NCBI RefSeq assembly: GCF_004296335.1
Contig: NZ_SGIU01000001.1
Span: forward strand, 1,031,290-1,095,289
Source of the DNA: Flagellimonas allohymeniacidonis
GTDB taxonomy: Bacteria > Bacteroidota > Bacteroidia > Flavobacteriales > Flavobacteriaceae
Reading direction: 5' to 3'
DNA length: 64,000 nucleotides
Shown: positions 1-8,278 of the stretch, in pieces
Position numbering within the stretch: the first letter of the stretch is position 1
Layout of the letters: each line of letters begins with the position of its first letter
Notes under the pieces: generated by a model
Database searches by the model: none
What the model was told of the DNA's origin: nothing
Seen by the model: only the letters and a program-made list of their open reading frames with translations
Program-made: the position numbers and the translations under genes

Positions 1-563
1 TTATCGCTCCAGAAAAATCGGCTCGGTCCAATACCCCAGAGCCTTATTGGATCACCAACTCCTACTCTCGACAAAGGGTGCATCAATGGCGAAGCGAGGA
101 ACAGGCCATTTTAGTGGGAACCCAAACCGTTTTGGAAGATAACCCCAGTTTGACCTTACGGGATTGGGTTGGAAAGCATCCCATCCGGATTGTGTTGGAC
201 CGTGATTTACGGATTCCCAAGGACTTCAAGGTTCTTGATCAAGAATCAAAGTCCATAGTCATCACACAAAACTCGGATGCGAACAAAATGATAAAGGGTG
301 TGCATTATGAAATAGCAGATTTCAACAGGGAACTTGCAACTCAAATCTGTGAAATCCTGTACCGCAATTCCATCAACTCGGTGATTGTTGAAGGTGGCAC
401 ACAGACCCTACAGACTTTCATAGATGCCAAACTATGGGATGAAGCGCGAATTTTTAGGGGAGAGATTACCTTTGGAAATGGGCTTGTTGCTCCCAAAATT
501 TCTGGAAAAGTGAAGACCTCAACGAAAATACAATCCGATTCTTTAACCCTACTTACCCCATGA
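1..563 (+). CDS. ribD: RibD, bifunctional riboflavin deaminase/reductase, C-terminal part (5' end outside window)
   Basis: The reading frame is open from base 3, so the gene begins before the window; a GTG at 78 is internal. The visible 186 residues are the C-terminal reductase domain of RibD, which reduces the ribosyl side chain of the pyrimidine intermediate with NADPH in riboflavin synthesis. Family features seen are PYWITNSYSR, the WRSEEQAILVGTQTVLEDNP block (substrate and NADPH contact region in the family) and the VIVEGGTQTLQTFI segment close to the end. The zinc-binding deaminase half would lie upstream and cannot be judged. The stop overlaps the next start by 4 bp (ATGA), so it is translationally coupled to the HAD phosphatase. 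Riboflavin synthesis in many bacteria uses a HAD phosphatase for the step after RibD, so that neighbour could be relevant, but this is inference. Confidence 0.93.
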   Translation, partial: IAPEKSARSNTPEPYWITNSYSRQRVHQWRSEEQAILVGTQTVLEDNPSLTLRDWVGKHPIRIVLDRDLRIPKDFKVLDQESKSIVITQNSDANKMIKGVHYEIADFNRELATQICEILYRNSINSVIVEGGTQTLQTFIDAKLWDEARIFRGEITFGNGLVAPKISGKVKTSTKIQSDSLTLLTP

Positions 564-1162
564 TCAAGAACATTATACTGGATTTTGGCGACATTTTCAT
601 CAATCTCGACAAACCTGCCACGGCAAGGGCCATGGTTCCTTTTGGTTTTACAGGGGTGACCCCTAAGTTGGATGCGCTTTTTAAAGCCTATGAGAAAGGT
701 ACAGTTTCGAGCACTGTATTTTTGGAAGTGGTTTCCGCTGAGTTTCCCAAGGCCAGCGAATCTGATTTGATCAAGGCTTGGAATGCCATTCTTTTGGAAT
801 TTCCTGATTCCCGTTTAGAGTTTGTTGAGCAATTGGCCCTTGAAAATCAGTATCGTTTGTTTCTTTTGAGCAATACCAACGACATTCATATTGAATATGT
901 GAAACAGACCATGGGCCTGGAAAAGTATGCCCGATTCAAAAATGCGTTTGATGTTTTCTATCTCTCTTATGAGATGGGCATGCGGAAACCTGATCTAGAA
1001 ATTTTCGATTTTGTGCTACAAGAAAACCATCTACGGCCCCATGAAACTTTATTTGTGGATGACACTAAGGACAATACGGATGCGGCATCGCAGTTGGGCA
1101 TCAAAACCTGGAACCTTCTGGTCGGCAAAGAGGATATTACCCAATTAAAGTTGCACCTATAA
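560..1162 (+). CDS. HAD-IA family phosphatase (YihX-like)
   Basis: A 200-residue haloacid dehalogenase-type hydrolase. Motif I is LDFGDIFINLD near residues 7-17 (nucleophile Asp8; the usual second Asp at +2 is Gly, as in YihX-type sugar phosphatases). Motif II is LLSNTN near residue 105, motif III contains the Lys of GMRKPDLEIF and motif IV is FVDDTKDN. An alpha-helical cap lies between motifs I and II, as in subfamily IA. It overlaps ribD by 4 bp and the EamA transporter by 1 bp, so the genes form an operon. The substrate cannot be told from sequence; dephosphorylation of the RibD product is one possibility given the position, and sugar phosphates are another. Confidence 0.85.
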   Translation: MIKNIILDFGDIFINLDKPATARAMVPFGFTGVTPKLDALFKAYEKGTVSSTVFLEVVSAEFPKASESDLIKAWNAILLEFPDSRLEFVEQLALENQYRLFLLSNTNDIHIEYVKQTMGLEKYARFKNAFDVFYLSYEMGMRKPDLEIFDFVLQENHLRPHETLFVDDTKDNTDAASQLGIKTWNLLVGKEDITQLKLHL

Positions 1163-2025
1163 TGTTAGACCTTGCTTTAAGTGTTCTATGCTCCAGCCTC
1201 ATCTTTGTTATTTTCAAGTTGTTCGATGTATACAATGTACAGACCTTATATGCCATAATCGTCAACTATTTGGTGGCTTTTATAACCGGAACTTTACTTT
1301 ATGAGGGTTCACTAAACCTTAGTGAGGTGTTTGCACAGTCCTGGTTTTTGGGAACTTTGGCCTTGGGTGTTCTTTTTATAGTCATCTTCAATCTTATGGC
1401 CAAGACCTCTCAGGTGGCCGGGGTGTCCGTTGCATCTGTTGCCACAAAAATGTCCTTGGCGATTCCGGTGGTGTTTGGGATGGTGCTTTACAAAGAACAG
1501 CTTTCAGTACTACAAATTCTGGGAATCGTTTTGGCATTGGCGGCCGTCTATTTTGCTTCCATTAAAGGGAATGCCCGCGCTGTTCCCAAAAAGGCGTTAC
1601 TCTTGCCCTTTTTGGTATTTCTGGGTTCTGGCATTATCGATACCAGCATGAAATATTTTGAGGAGAGACATCTCTCCAATGAAGAGGTGGCTATTTTCTC
1701 TGCTATGATTTTTGGGGCAGCGGCCTTTACCGGTCTATTGTTCATTCTGGTAAACCTTCGCAAAAAACCCCTGAAAGTGAACTACAGAAATCTTGCAGGT
1801 GGGATTCTGCTGGGAGTCCCCAACTACTTTTCCATCTTTTTCCTTTTAAGGGCACTACAAAATGACCTATTTGCCAGTGCTTCCATTTTTACCATCAACA
1901 ATGTGGCCATTGTTATGTTTTCGACCTTCTTGGGCATTCTGTTATTTAAGGAAAGGATGAGCATCAAAAACTGGAGTGGGATCTTGCTGGCTGTTGTAAG
2001 TATTGTTTTAGTAGCCCTTTTTTAA
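1162..2025 (+). CDS. EamA/DMT-family inner membrane transporter
   Basis: This 287-residue protein is almost entirely hydrophobic, with about ten predicted membrane segments and two homologous halves, the pattern of the drug/metabolite transporter superfamily (two EamA repeats). The second repeat ends with the typical GILLFKERMSIKNWSGILLAVVSIVLVALF-type helix pair (GILLFKE loop, last helix at the C-terminus). The start ATG overlaps the stop of the HAD gene (TAATG), and its own stop overlaps the yigZ-like start the same way, so it belongs to the ribD operon. The cargo is unknown; family members export amino acids, nucleosides or other small metabolites. Confidence 0.86.
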   Translation: MLDLALSVLCSSLIFVIFKLFDVYNVQTLYAIIVNYLVAFITGTLLYEGSLNLSEVFAQSWFLGTLALGVLFIVIFNLMAKTSQVAGVSVASVATKMSLAIPVVFGMVLYKEQLSVLQILGIVLALAAVYFASIKGNARAVPKKALLLPFLVFLGSGIIDTSMKYFEERHLSNEEVAIFSAMIFGAAAFTGLLFILVNLRKKPLKVNYRNLAGGILLGVPNYFSIFFLLRALQNDLFASASIFTINNVAIVMFSTFLGILLFKERMSIKNWSGILLAVVSIVLVALF

Positions 2026-2636
2026 TGGAGAACGGAACAGGCATCTATAAAACACTAACAAGACCTTCGGTAGAAATTCTTTTTAAGGATAGAAAAAGTA
2101 AGTTTTTTGGGTATGCCTTTCCTATTCAAACCGAGGAAGAAGTAAAGCCCATAGTTGAGGAATTACGAAAAAAACATGCTTCCGCAAATCATGTGTGTTA
2201 TGCCTGGCAGCTAGGTATTGATAATCCTAGATTTCGTGCCAATGACGATGGAGAACCCAATAATTCAGCTGGCATGCCCATTTATGGGCAAATCCAATCC
2301 TTTGGGGTCACCAATCTGCTGGTCGCTGTGGTCCGAATTTTTGGGGGAACCAAACTTGGGGTCGGGGGACTCATACAGGCTTATCGCGCTGCAGCCGAAA
2401 TGGCATTGGATAGTTCAGATATTGAGGAGCGAACGGTAGTAGAGAATTTTCAACTTGATTTTAGCTATTCGGAAATGAGCAAGGTGATGCGAATGATCAA
2501 ACAGCATCCAATAGAAATTGAATCGCAGAAAATGGAGATGGATTGCTGTTTTATAATTTCCGTCCCCAAAAGCAGGTCCGACATTATATTTGAATATTTC
2601 AACGAGCTGCCCTCGATTTCAATTCGAAAGATTTAA
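2025..2636 (+). CDS. YigZ/IMPACT family protein (UPF0029)
   Basis: A 203-residue YigZ-type protein. The N-terminal UPF0029 domain carries the family signature NDDGEPNNSAGMPIYGQI (about residues 72-89) followed by VRIFGGTKLGVGGLIQAYRAAAE. The C-terminal 70 residues form the smaller ferredoxin-like DUF1949-type domain. The eukaryotic relative IMPACT regulates the GCN2 stress kinase, but the bacterial role is not established. It is the last gene of the ribD-HAD-EamA-yigZ run, with a 1-bp overlap upstream, and its 3' end overlaps the convergent thioesterase gene by 4 bp. Confidence 0.88.
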   Translation: MENGTGIYKTLTRPSVEILFKDRKSKFFGYAFPIQTEEEVKPIVEELRKKHASANHVCYAWQLGIDNPRFRANDDGEPNNSAGMPIYGQIQSFGVTNLLVAVVRIFGGTKLGVGGLIQAYRAAAEMALDSSDIEERTVVENFQLDFSYSEMSKVMRMIKQHPIEIESQKMEMDCCFIISVPKSRSDIIFEYFNELPSISIRKI

Positions 2637-3031
2637 GGGTCCAACCTTTCCAGAATATAATCTGGGCACATCATCGGTTTTTGGGAGGTTTTGTTCATGA
2701 AGGCCAAAACCGTATGGGCCTCGACCAAAAGTTCCTTTTCCTCGTTATAGATTTTATAGTCGAATTCTATTTTAACTTTGGGGGTTTTTACAAGTTGTGT
2801 TTCAACTGTAAGAAGGTCATCATACAGTGCTGATTTTTTATAATGTAGTTGTAAGGAAATTACAGGTAACATGATTCCATTTTCCTCCATGCTCCTATAG
2901 GTAATGCCCAAAGCCCTTAACCACTCTACCCTGCCCATCTCCAAGTATTGCGCGTAGTTACCGTGATACACCACGCCCATCTGGTCGGTTTCGCCATAGC
3001 GCACGCGAAAAGAATGTGAATTTAATCGCAT
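2633..3031 (-). CDS. Acyl-CoA thioesterase, YbgC/FadM-type hotdog fold
   Basis: A 132-residue single-domain 4-hydroxybenzoyl-CoA thioesterase-like protein. The active-site block ETDQMGVVYHGNYAQYLEMG near residues 14-33 has the family Asp and the VVYHxxY segment, and the following long helix (RVEWLRALG) is the central hotdog helix. Substrate is probably a short- or medium-chain acyl-CoA; specificity cannot be read. It is transcribed divergently from dnaA across a 202-bp gap and converges on the yigZ-like gene with a 4-bp overlap. Confidence 0.88.
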   Translation of the reverse strand: MRLNSHSFRVRYGETDQMGVVYHGNYAQYLEMGRVEWLRALGITYRSMEENGIMLPVISLQLHYKKSALYDDLLTVETQLVKTPKVKIEFDYKIYNEEKELLVEAHTVLAFMNKTSQKPMMCPDYILERLDP

Positions 3032-3161
3032 ATTTTAAGCGAAAAACTTTATATTTAAAAGCTTGGTTAACATTAAGGAAACATGCGAAAAAAAAATAAA
3101 ACTTTCAACCAGTTTTGATTTTTTTTTTAAAAGATTTGTTTACATATTTGTCGCATCCGAT

Positions 3162-3205
3162 AAGCATCTTTCAACCTTAGATGCTTTCATCTAAAAAAGC
3201 ATCTA
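3162..3205. repeat. Inverted-repeat cluster in the dnaA leader
   Basis: Three copies of the same 6-base half site lie just before dnaA: GCATCT at 3164-3169, AGATGC at 3179-3184 and GCATCT at 3199-3204. The second and third extend to a perfect 10-bp inverted repeat (TAGATGCTTT at 3178-3187 and AAAGCATCTA at 3196-3205, 8-base spacer) that ends 28 bp before the start codon. The first and second can pair as an alternative stem. There is no T tract, so it is not a terminator; a protein operator or RNA switch in the leader is possible. Confidence 0.6.
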
Positions 3206-3233
3206 GCTAACCAACAAACAAGGGAAAACTTTT

Positions 3234-4658
3234 ATGAGTGTTACTGCAAATTCCGTATGGAACAACTGTTTGGCTTTTATCCAGGATAATATCCAACCGC
3301 AGGCATTCAAAACGTGGTTTGAACCTATTAAGCCCATCAAGCTTGCAGATAATGCCCTGAGCATTCAAGTTCCCAGCAAGTTTTTCTATGAATGGCTCGA
3401 AGAGCACTATGTAAAGCTTTTAAAAGTTGCCTTGACCAAAGAGCTGGGTAAAAACGCAAAGCTTATCTACATTATTAAGATGGAAAATAAGTACGGGAAC
3501 AAAGAACCTTTTACGGAGCAAATTCCAAGTTCTAATAGAACCTCCATGGATCCTCAAGAGCTTGATGTTCCCATCACCTCAAAAAGTCCTGAGCTAAAGA
3601 ACCCATTTGTTATTCCCGGAATTAGGAATATAAAAATCGAGTCCCAGCTCAATCCCAGTTATAATTTTGATAATTTCTTGGAAGGGGATTCCAATCGGTT
3701 GGCTCGTTCGGCAGGTATGGCCGTAGCCAATAAACCCGGGGGTACCTCTTTTAACCCACTTTTGGTTTTTGGAGGGGTTGGTTTGGGGAAAACGCATTTG
3801 GCCCATGCCATTGGAGTTGAAATAAAGGATAAGTACCCGGAGAAAACGGTACTTTATATTTCTGCTGAAAAATTCACCCAACAATATATTGAGTCGGTAA
3901 AAAAGAATACCCGTAACGATTTCATCCACTTTTATCAATTGATAGATGTATTGATCATTGATGATGTCCAGTTTCTTTCTGGAAAGTCTGGAACCCAGGA
4001 TGTTTTCTTTCATATTTTCAACCATCTTCACCAAAATGGGAAGCAGGTTATTTTAACCTCAGACAAAGCCCCAGTGGATATGCAGGATATCGAACAGCGT
4101 CTGCTGTCTCGATTCAAATGGGGACTGTCCGCAGAGCTTCAAAGTCCAGATTACGAAACCCGGATATCCATTTTAAAGAACAAACTATATCGTGATGGGG
4201 TAGAAATGCCCGAGGAAATCATTGATCATGTGGCCAAGAACATCAAGACCAATATCCGCGAACTGGAAGGCGCCATTATCTCCTTGATTGCGCAAGCTTC
4301 TTTCAACAAGCGTGAGGTCACTTTGGAATTGGCGCAACAGGTGGTTGAAAAGTTCGTGAAAAACACCAAAAGGGAAGTTTCCATTGACTACATTCAAAAA
4401 GTGGTCTCGGACTATTTTGAAATGGATGTGGCTACCCTACAATCAAAAACTCGTAAGCGACACATTGTTCAAGCAAGGCAATTGGCCATGTTCTTTGCTA
4501 AAAAGTTCACCAAGGCCTCCTTGGCAAGCATCGGTTCCCAAATCGGAAAAAGAGACCATGCCACGGTATTACATGCTTGCAAAACCGTCGACAATTTGGC
4601 AGAGACCGACAAGCAGTTCAGAAAATATATTGAGGATTTGAGCAAAAAATTCTCCTAA
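3234..4658 (+). CDS. dnaA: Chromosomal replication initiator DnaA
   Basis: DnaA (474 residues) binds DnaA boxes and melts the origin. The N-terminal domain I (NSVWNNCLAFIQDNIQPQAFKTWF) is at residues 6-29, then comes a short linker. The AAA+ domain III has Walker A GGVGLGKTH and Walker B LIIDDVQF, and the arginine-finger region is QRLLSRFKWGL. The C-terminal DNA-binding domain IV carries the signature GKRDHATVLHACKT. Length is normal for Bacteroidota. The ATG at 3234 follows an A-rich leader with an inverted repeat at 3178-3205. No cluster of DnaA boxes is visible in the 202 bp upstream, so the origin is not obviously here. The downstream phosphatase gene begins 15 bp later. Confidence 0.98.
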   Translation: MSVTANSVWNNCLAFIQDNIQPQAFKTWFEPIKPIKLADNALSIQVPSKFFYEWLEEHYVKLLKVALTKELGKNAKLIYIIKMENKYGNKEPFTEQIPSSNRTSMDPQELDVPITSKSPELKNPFVIPGIRNIKIESQLNPSYNFDNFLEGDSNRLARSAGMAVANKPGGTSFNPLLVFGGVGLGKTHLAHAIGVEIKDKYPEKTVLYISAEKFTQQYIESVKKNTRNDFIHFYQLIDVLIIDDVQFLSGKSGTQDVFFHIFNHLHQNGKQVILTSDKAPVDMQDIEQRLLSRFKWGLSAELQSPDYETRISILKNKLYRDGVEMPEEIIDHVAKNIKTNIRELEGAIISLIAQASFNKREVTLELAQQVVEKFVKNTKREVSIDYIQKVVSDYFEMDVATLQSKTRKRHIVQARQLAMFFAKKFTKASLASIGSQIGKRDHATVLHACKTVDNLAETDKQFRKYIEDLSKKFS

Positions 4659-4673
4659 CAATCCCGTACTTTG

Positions 4674-5141
4674 ATGAAAACCAAGGTTTTGATGGTCTGC
4701 TTGGGAAATATCTGCAGGTCTCCATTGGCTGAGGGTATTTTGACATCCAAAATAAACCCCGAAACGGTCTGGGTAGATTCAGCTGGTACGGCGGGATATC
4801 ATATTGGCAGTCCTCCTGATTCAAGATCCATAGCCGTGGCACAGAATTATGGCCTGGATATCAGCAAGCAACGTTGTCGCAAATTTTCCTACTCAGATTT
4901 TCTGGAATTCGATTATATCTATGCCATGGACCTGAGCAATTATGCAGACATTGTGAGCCTGGCCCAAAACGAAGCTGATAGATTGAAAGTTCAACTCTTG
5001 CTGCAACAGGTAGATTTGGGGGTAACTGAAGTGCCAGACCCCTATTACGGTGGAGCTGAAGGTTTTGAACAGGTTTTTCAAATGATCGATGCAGCCTGTG
5101 AGGTCATTGCAAAAAAAATAGAGGGTTATGGAAGAAACTAA
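4674..5141 (+). CDS. Low-molecular-weight protein-tyrosine-phosphatase family protein
   Basis: A 155-residue LMW-PTP. The P-loop C(X)5RS is CLGNICRS at residues 9-16 (Cys9 nucleophile, Arg15) and the general-acid Asp lies in the VPDPYYGG segment near residue 120. The start is the ATG at 4674 rather than the TTG at 4671. It lies 15 bp behind dnaA and overlaps the next gene by 14 bp, so dnaA, the phosphatase and the methylase may be cotranscribed. Family members act on phosphotyrosine proteins or on arginine phosphate; the substrate here is unknown. Confidence 0.93.
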   Translation: MKTKVLMVCLGNICRSPLAEGILTSKINPETVWVDSAGTAGYHIGSPPDSRSIAVAQNYGLDISKQRCRKFSYSDFLEFDYIYAMDLSNYADIVSLAQNEADRLKVQLLLQQVDLGVTEVPDPYYGGAEGFEQVFQMIDAACEVIAKKIEGYGRN

Positions 5142-5856
5142 ACCCAGTTTGGTAGCCGGCAAGGTATACTTGATTCCGACCACTTTGGGAGATGGAGCAC
5201 CACTGGAGGTTTTGCCCATATCTATAAAGAGGACTATTGAAAATATTGACCATTACATTGTTGAAAATGAGAAAACGGCCCGAAGGTTCATCAAAAAAGT
5301 GAGCCCTAGCAAATCCCAACCTGATCTGCACATCGAACCTCTCAACAAGTACACAGACCCCGCGGTAATTCCGAGTTATCTGGATCCTTGTATCCACGGT
5401 CATGATGTAGGCGTACTGTCCGAAGCTGGCTGTCCCGGAATCGCCGATCCTGGCGGTGAAGTGGTCAGAGTGGCCCATGAAAAGAGGATACAAGTAGTTC
5501 CCCTGGTCGGGCCTTCTTCCATTCTTATGGCCATGATGTCCAGTGGCATGAATGGACAAAATTTTGCCTTTAATGGCTATTTGCCCATTGAGGGACCTGA
5601 GCGAAAAGCCATGATCAAAAAATTGGAGCGAACCTCTCGAGAGACAGGGCAAGCCCAAATATTTATGGAGACCCCTTACCGGAATGACAAGCTCTTAAAA
5701 GAACTTACCCGCACCCTTCAAAAAAATACAAGGTTGTGTGTCGCAACCGATATTACATTGCCCACGGAGTTTATCCAAACCAAAATTGTTCACGAATGGT
5801 CAGAATTGAACCCGGATTTGAACAAGAGACCAACGATCTTTATCATTCAGGCATAA
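5128..5856 (+). CDS. RsmI-like SAM-dependent methyltransferase (tetrapyrrole methylase fold)
   Basis: A 242-residue member of the tetrapyrrole methylase superfamily, closest to RsmI/YraL, which 2'-O-methylates C1402 of 16S rRNA. The block LSEAGCPGIADPGGEVVRVAHE near residues 94-115 is the typical SAM-site region, and VPLVGPSSILMAMMSSGMNGQ matches the second conserved block. It lacks the extra C-terminal segment of E. coli RsmI, and the stretch before the first motif is divergent, as is common in Flavobacteria. Assignment to RsmI activity is therefore family-based and not certain. It overlaps the phosphatase by 14 bp. Confidence 0.83.
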   Translation: MEETKPSLVAGKVYLIPTTLGDGAPLEVLPISIKRTIENIDHYIVENEKTARRFIKKVSPSKSQPDLHIEPLNKYTDPAVIPSYLDPCIHGHDVGVLSEAGCPGIADPGGEVVRVAHEKRIQVVPLVGPSSILMAMMSSGMNGQNFAFNGYLPIEGPERKAMIKKLERTSRETGQAQIFMETPYRNDKLLKELTRTLQKNTRLCVATDITLPTEFIQTKIVHEWSELNPDLNKRPTIFIIQA

Positions 5857-5882
5857 AAAAACCGGAATCAGTTTGATTCCGG
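5854..5882 (-). terminator. Bidirectional rho-independent terminator
   Basis: A perfect 9-bp stem (CCGGAATCA at 5862-5870, TGATTCCGG at 5874-5882) with a 3-base loop sits between two convergent genes. On the minus strand it is followed by a run of seven T, so it best serves the lysozyme-like gene; the plus side has only TTCT. Confidence 0.85.
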
Positions 5883-5908
5883 TTCTGTATCACCACCAAA
5901 ACTAAATT

Positions 5909-6553
5909 TTAAACTTTGGCGTTTCTTTTTTGAAGAATTTCTGAAACATCATATCCAGCAAACTTCTTCATATATTTCGAAATCGTAGTGCCGTAAGCAT
6001 CTGCCACGTCATTCTTTCCATAAGAACGAAGATACTTTTTCACATTTCCGGCACCCGCTAAATGGGCGGCCGCCAAAATTCCAGATTCCGTAATTTCAAT
6101 ACCTCTGATACGTTTTCCGTTAAAGCGCTTGATATCTCTTCTCAAAATCCACTTATTACGGGCAACGTTGATTTCAAACATTTTTTCTTGCAATGCTGCA
6201 TCTTGTAAAAATCCTTGAATGTCATAAACACCCATCAATCGAAGGGTATTCTTTCCAAATTGATACTTTCCAAGATATCCCAATGTATTTACAATGTGAT
6301 ACCTCCCTTGAGACTCTTTAAAAGCCAAGGCTTCTTTAAAACCATTGAATGATTTTCCTAAGAAGGGCGGGTTAACAGCAATTTCTTCAACGGGGGTTTT
6401 CTGTTGTTGAAGAACAATAGGTTCAAGTTCTAAAGTCACTCGGAGCGATTCAGGAACTTTGGGTGATTCCTTTTTGGTTACCGAGAACGAGCCGAAACTC
6501 GTAAAGACTACAATCATGGCAAGATGTAAAGCAAAACTGGTCCATCTTTTCAT
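5909..6553 (-). CDS. Exported lysozyme-like (transglycosylase-fold) protein
   Basis: A 214-residue protein with an N-terminal signal or anchor helix (residues 6-24). After a variable linker it has a lysozyme-superfamily core: EALAFKESQGRYHIVNTLGY contains a Glu in the position of the catalytic acid of SLT-type enzymes, followed by GKYQFGKNTLRLMG and the later HLAGAGNVKKYL segment, which resembles the AHNxGxGxV motif region. It likely cleaves peptidoglycan glycan strands in the periplasm, though the motifs are divergent and activity is not proven. It has its own promoter (TTG-N20-TATATTTG at 6607-6637) and lies beside mltG and dapF, which are also cell-wall genes. Confidence 0.72.
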   Translation of the reverse strand: MKRWTSFALHLAMIVVFTSFGSFSVTKKESPKVPESLRVTLELEPIVLQQQKTPVEEIAVNPPFLGKSFNGFKEALAFKESQGRYHIVNTLGYLGKYQFGKNTLRLMGVYDIQGFLQDAALQEKMFEINVARNKWILRRDIKRFNGKRIRGIEITESGILAAAHLAGAGNVKKYLRSYGKNDVADAYGTTISKYMKKFAGYDVSEILQKRNAKV

Positions 6554-6606
6554 AATTCACATATTTAAGAATTCACTGCCTAAGGCACCGAACCAAAATT
6601 GGCCGG

Positions 6607-6637
6607 CAAATATAGGAGGAGTCTTTTTTGTTAACAA
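6607..6637 (-). promoter_or_regulatory. Bacteroidota-type promoter of the lysozyme-like gene
   Basis: On the minus strand TTG (6637-6635) is followed after 20 bp by TATATTTG (6614-6607), matching the -33/-7 consensus TTG...TAnnTTTG. The ATG is 54 bp downstream. Confidence 0.66.
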
Positions 6638-6711
6638 TGATAAAGCTCATAAGTTTTTCTTAAAACCGACCCAAATAACGTTAAACCGCTGATAATTAAC
6701 GGTAAAAGCCT

Positions 6712-7755
6712 TTATCTACGTAAATTTTGGCTATTGAGCCATTGTATGTACTGCACCTTGTTTCGGTTGTGCTGCGCCAAAGTTTCGGCGAAACGATGAT
6801 ATCCGAAGTTGGAAACATCGGCCACGAAGAACAAATAGTCGTGTTTTTCGGGGTTTAACACGGCTTCTATGGAAGAAATATCGGGCATAGTGATGGGACC
6901 CGGTGGAATTCCGGCATATTTATAGGTATTGTAGGGAGAATCCATTTCCAAATCACGATACAAAACCCGTTTGATTATGGTATCGTAATTTCCGGTTTCC
7001 TTTTTAATGGCGTATATTACTGTTGGGTCCGCCTGAAGTAAAATTCTCCTTTTAAGGCGGTTGATGTAGACTCCTGCCACGCGTGGCCGTTCGTCAATCT
7101 TAACGGTCTCCTTTTGGACAATGGCAGCTAACGCAATGACCTCATTTTGCGTAAGGTTTAAATCTTTGGCTTTCTGAATACGTTCCTCGTTCCAAAACCT
7201 TTGATATTCCTTGAACATTCGGTCTCGAAAACTATGTGCAGATGTATTCCAAAAGAATTCATAGGTGTTGGGCAGGTACATACCCAGTTTAGTGTCCTGG
7301 TCAAAACCATTTCCGTTAAGAAAGCTAGATTCGTTGAATGCTTGCACTAATTCTAAACTATCCGCTTCAATCTGTTCCGAAATTCTGCCGGCCAAAGCGG
7401 GTAGCGACTCTTGATTATTGAAGGAAACCCGAACCGGAGTATTGGCACTTCTAAGGGTATTGATGATTTCGTTGTTGTTCATCCCTTTTTTAATGGCATA
7501 CTTGCCTCCCTTAATATGGGTTACATACCCCTTACGTTCAGCCACGGACTCAAAAGTAGAAACACTTCGTAATAATGGTTGCAGTTGTTCCTTTACTTCA
7601 GCAAAAGTTGCATCGGAATTAATGTATACGAAAGCTTCTTCATTGTTGAATTTCGTATTTGGATTGAAAATGGCCGCATAGATCTGGTAAAAGATAAAAC
7701 CGCAAATACCCAAACCCAACAGAGCTGCCGCCCAAAGAACCTTTTTAAGATACAT
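6712..7755 (-). CDS. mltG: Endolytic transglycosylase MltG (YceG-like)
   Basis: MltG (347 residues) cuts nascent peptidoglycan glycan strands and helps set their length. One N-terminal membrane helix (residues 5-27) anchors a periplasmic LysM-like region (FAEVKEQLQPLL...VTHIKGGKYAIKKGMNNNEIINTLRS) followed by the YceG catalytic domain. The catalytic Glu lies in NEVIALAAIVQKETVK, and the conserved LQADPTVIYAI and SPYNTYKYAGIPPGPI blocks follow. It ends with the usual DYLFFVADVSNFGYHRFAETLAQHN-type region. The gene overlaps the acetyltransferase by 11 bp, giving a dapF-GNAT-mltG order. Confidence 0.95.
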   Translation of the reverse strand: MYLKKVLWAAALLGLGICGFIFYQIYAAIFNPNTKFNNEEAFVYINSDATFAEVKEQLQPLLRSVSTFESVAERKGYVTHIKGGKYAIKKGMNNNEIINTLRSANTPVRVSFNNQESLPALAGRISEQIEADSLELVQAFNESSFLNGNGFDQDTKLGMYLPNTYEFFWNTSAHSFRDRMFKEYQRFWNEERIQKAKDLNLTQNEVIALAAIVQKETVKIDERPRVAGVYINRLKRRILLQADPTVIYAIKKETGNYDTIIKRVLYRDLEMDSPYNTYKYAGIPPGPITMPDISSIEAVLNPEKHDYLFFVADVSNFGYHRFAETLAQHNRNKVQYIQWLNSQNLRR

Positions 7756-8278
7756 TTGGATTTATTTTTTGATACATAATTTCGTTTTTGAAACCTTGGT
7801 TGGTCCGTACCCACTCACGCTTGAGGCCTACTTTTTCAAAACCCAATTTTTCAAAGAGGTGAATACTTGTGTGGTTGTCCTCCAAAATATTGGCATAGAG
7901 CTGGTGTAAATCGAGAATAGAGAAGGCATAATCACCAAGTATGGACAGGGCCTCGGCACCCCATCCTTTATTTCTATCTTCCGGGTTCGAAATGACCAAT
8001 CCGACACCTGCCCTCCGGTTTTTGGGGTCAAAATCGAATAGATCTATCAATCCCACACAATCGTCCTCCCCGTTGCAAATACACAACCTTAGTTGTTTTA
8101 CCTCATAAATATCCCGATGTGCATTATCTAGATACAATTGCAACACCTTTTTTGAATAGGGTTTTAAGGTGCCACTAACTTCCCAAATGGAAGCATCGTT
8201 CTCCAATTCGTACAAGAAATCGAGGTCCTTAGGTTCAAGGGCACGCAGTGAAATATGTTTCCCCCTTAGATTCACCAT
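7745..8278 (-). CDS. GNAT N-acetyltransferase, RimJ/RimL-like
   Basis: A 177-residue GNAT enzyme. It starts with the RimJ/RimL-like LRGKHISLRALEPKDLDFLYELEND, and motif A (acetyl-CoA binding) is the AGVGLVISNPEDRNKGWGAEAL region, followed by the common HQLYANILEDNHTSIHLFEKLGFEKVG segment. It likely acetylates an amine such as a protein N-terminus or a spermidine-like amine; the substrate is unknown. It overlaps dapF by 7 bp and mltG by 11 bp, so it is translated from the same operon. Confidence 0.88.
   Translation of the reverse strand: MVNLRGKHISLRALEPKDLDFLYELENDASIWEVSGTLKPYSKKVLQLYLDNAHRDIYEVKQLRLCICNGEDDCVGLIDLFDFDPKNRRAGVGLVISNPEDRNKGWGAEALSILGDYAFSILDLHQLYANILEDNHTSIHLFEKLGFEKVGLKREWVRTNQGFKNEIMYQKINPNVS

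Noticed and set aside
78..563. GTG at 78 as the ribD start
   Set aside because: The frame is open from base 3 and the preceding residues (PYWITNSYSR) match RibD, so the gene is truncated by the window edge.
3032..3233. Replication origin next to dnaA
   Set aside because: No cluster of DnaA boxes and no clear unwinding element in the dnaA leader.
5104..5658. 184-codon minus-strand ORF opposite the RsmI-like gene
   Set aside because: Lies wholly over a gene with clear family motifs; composition is that of a shadow frame.
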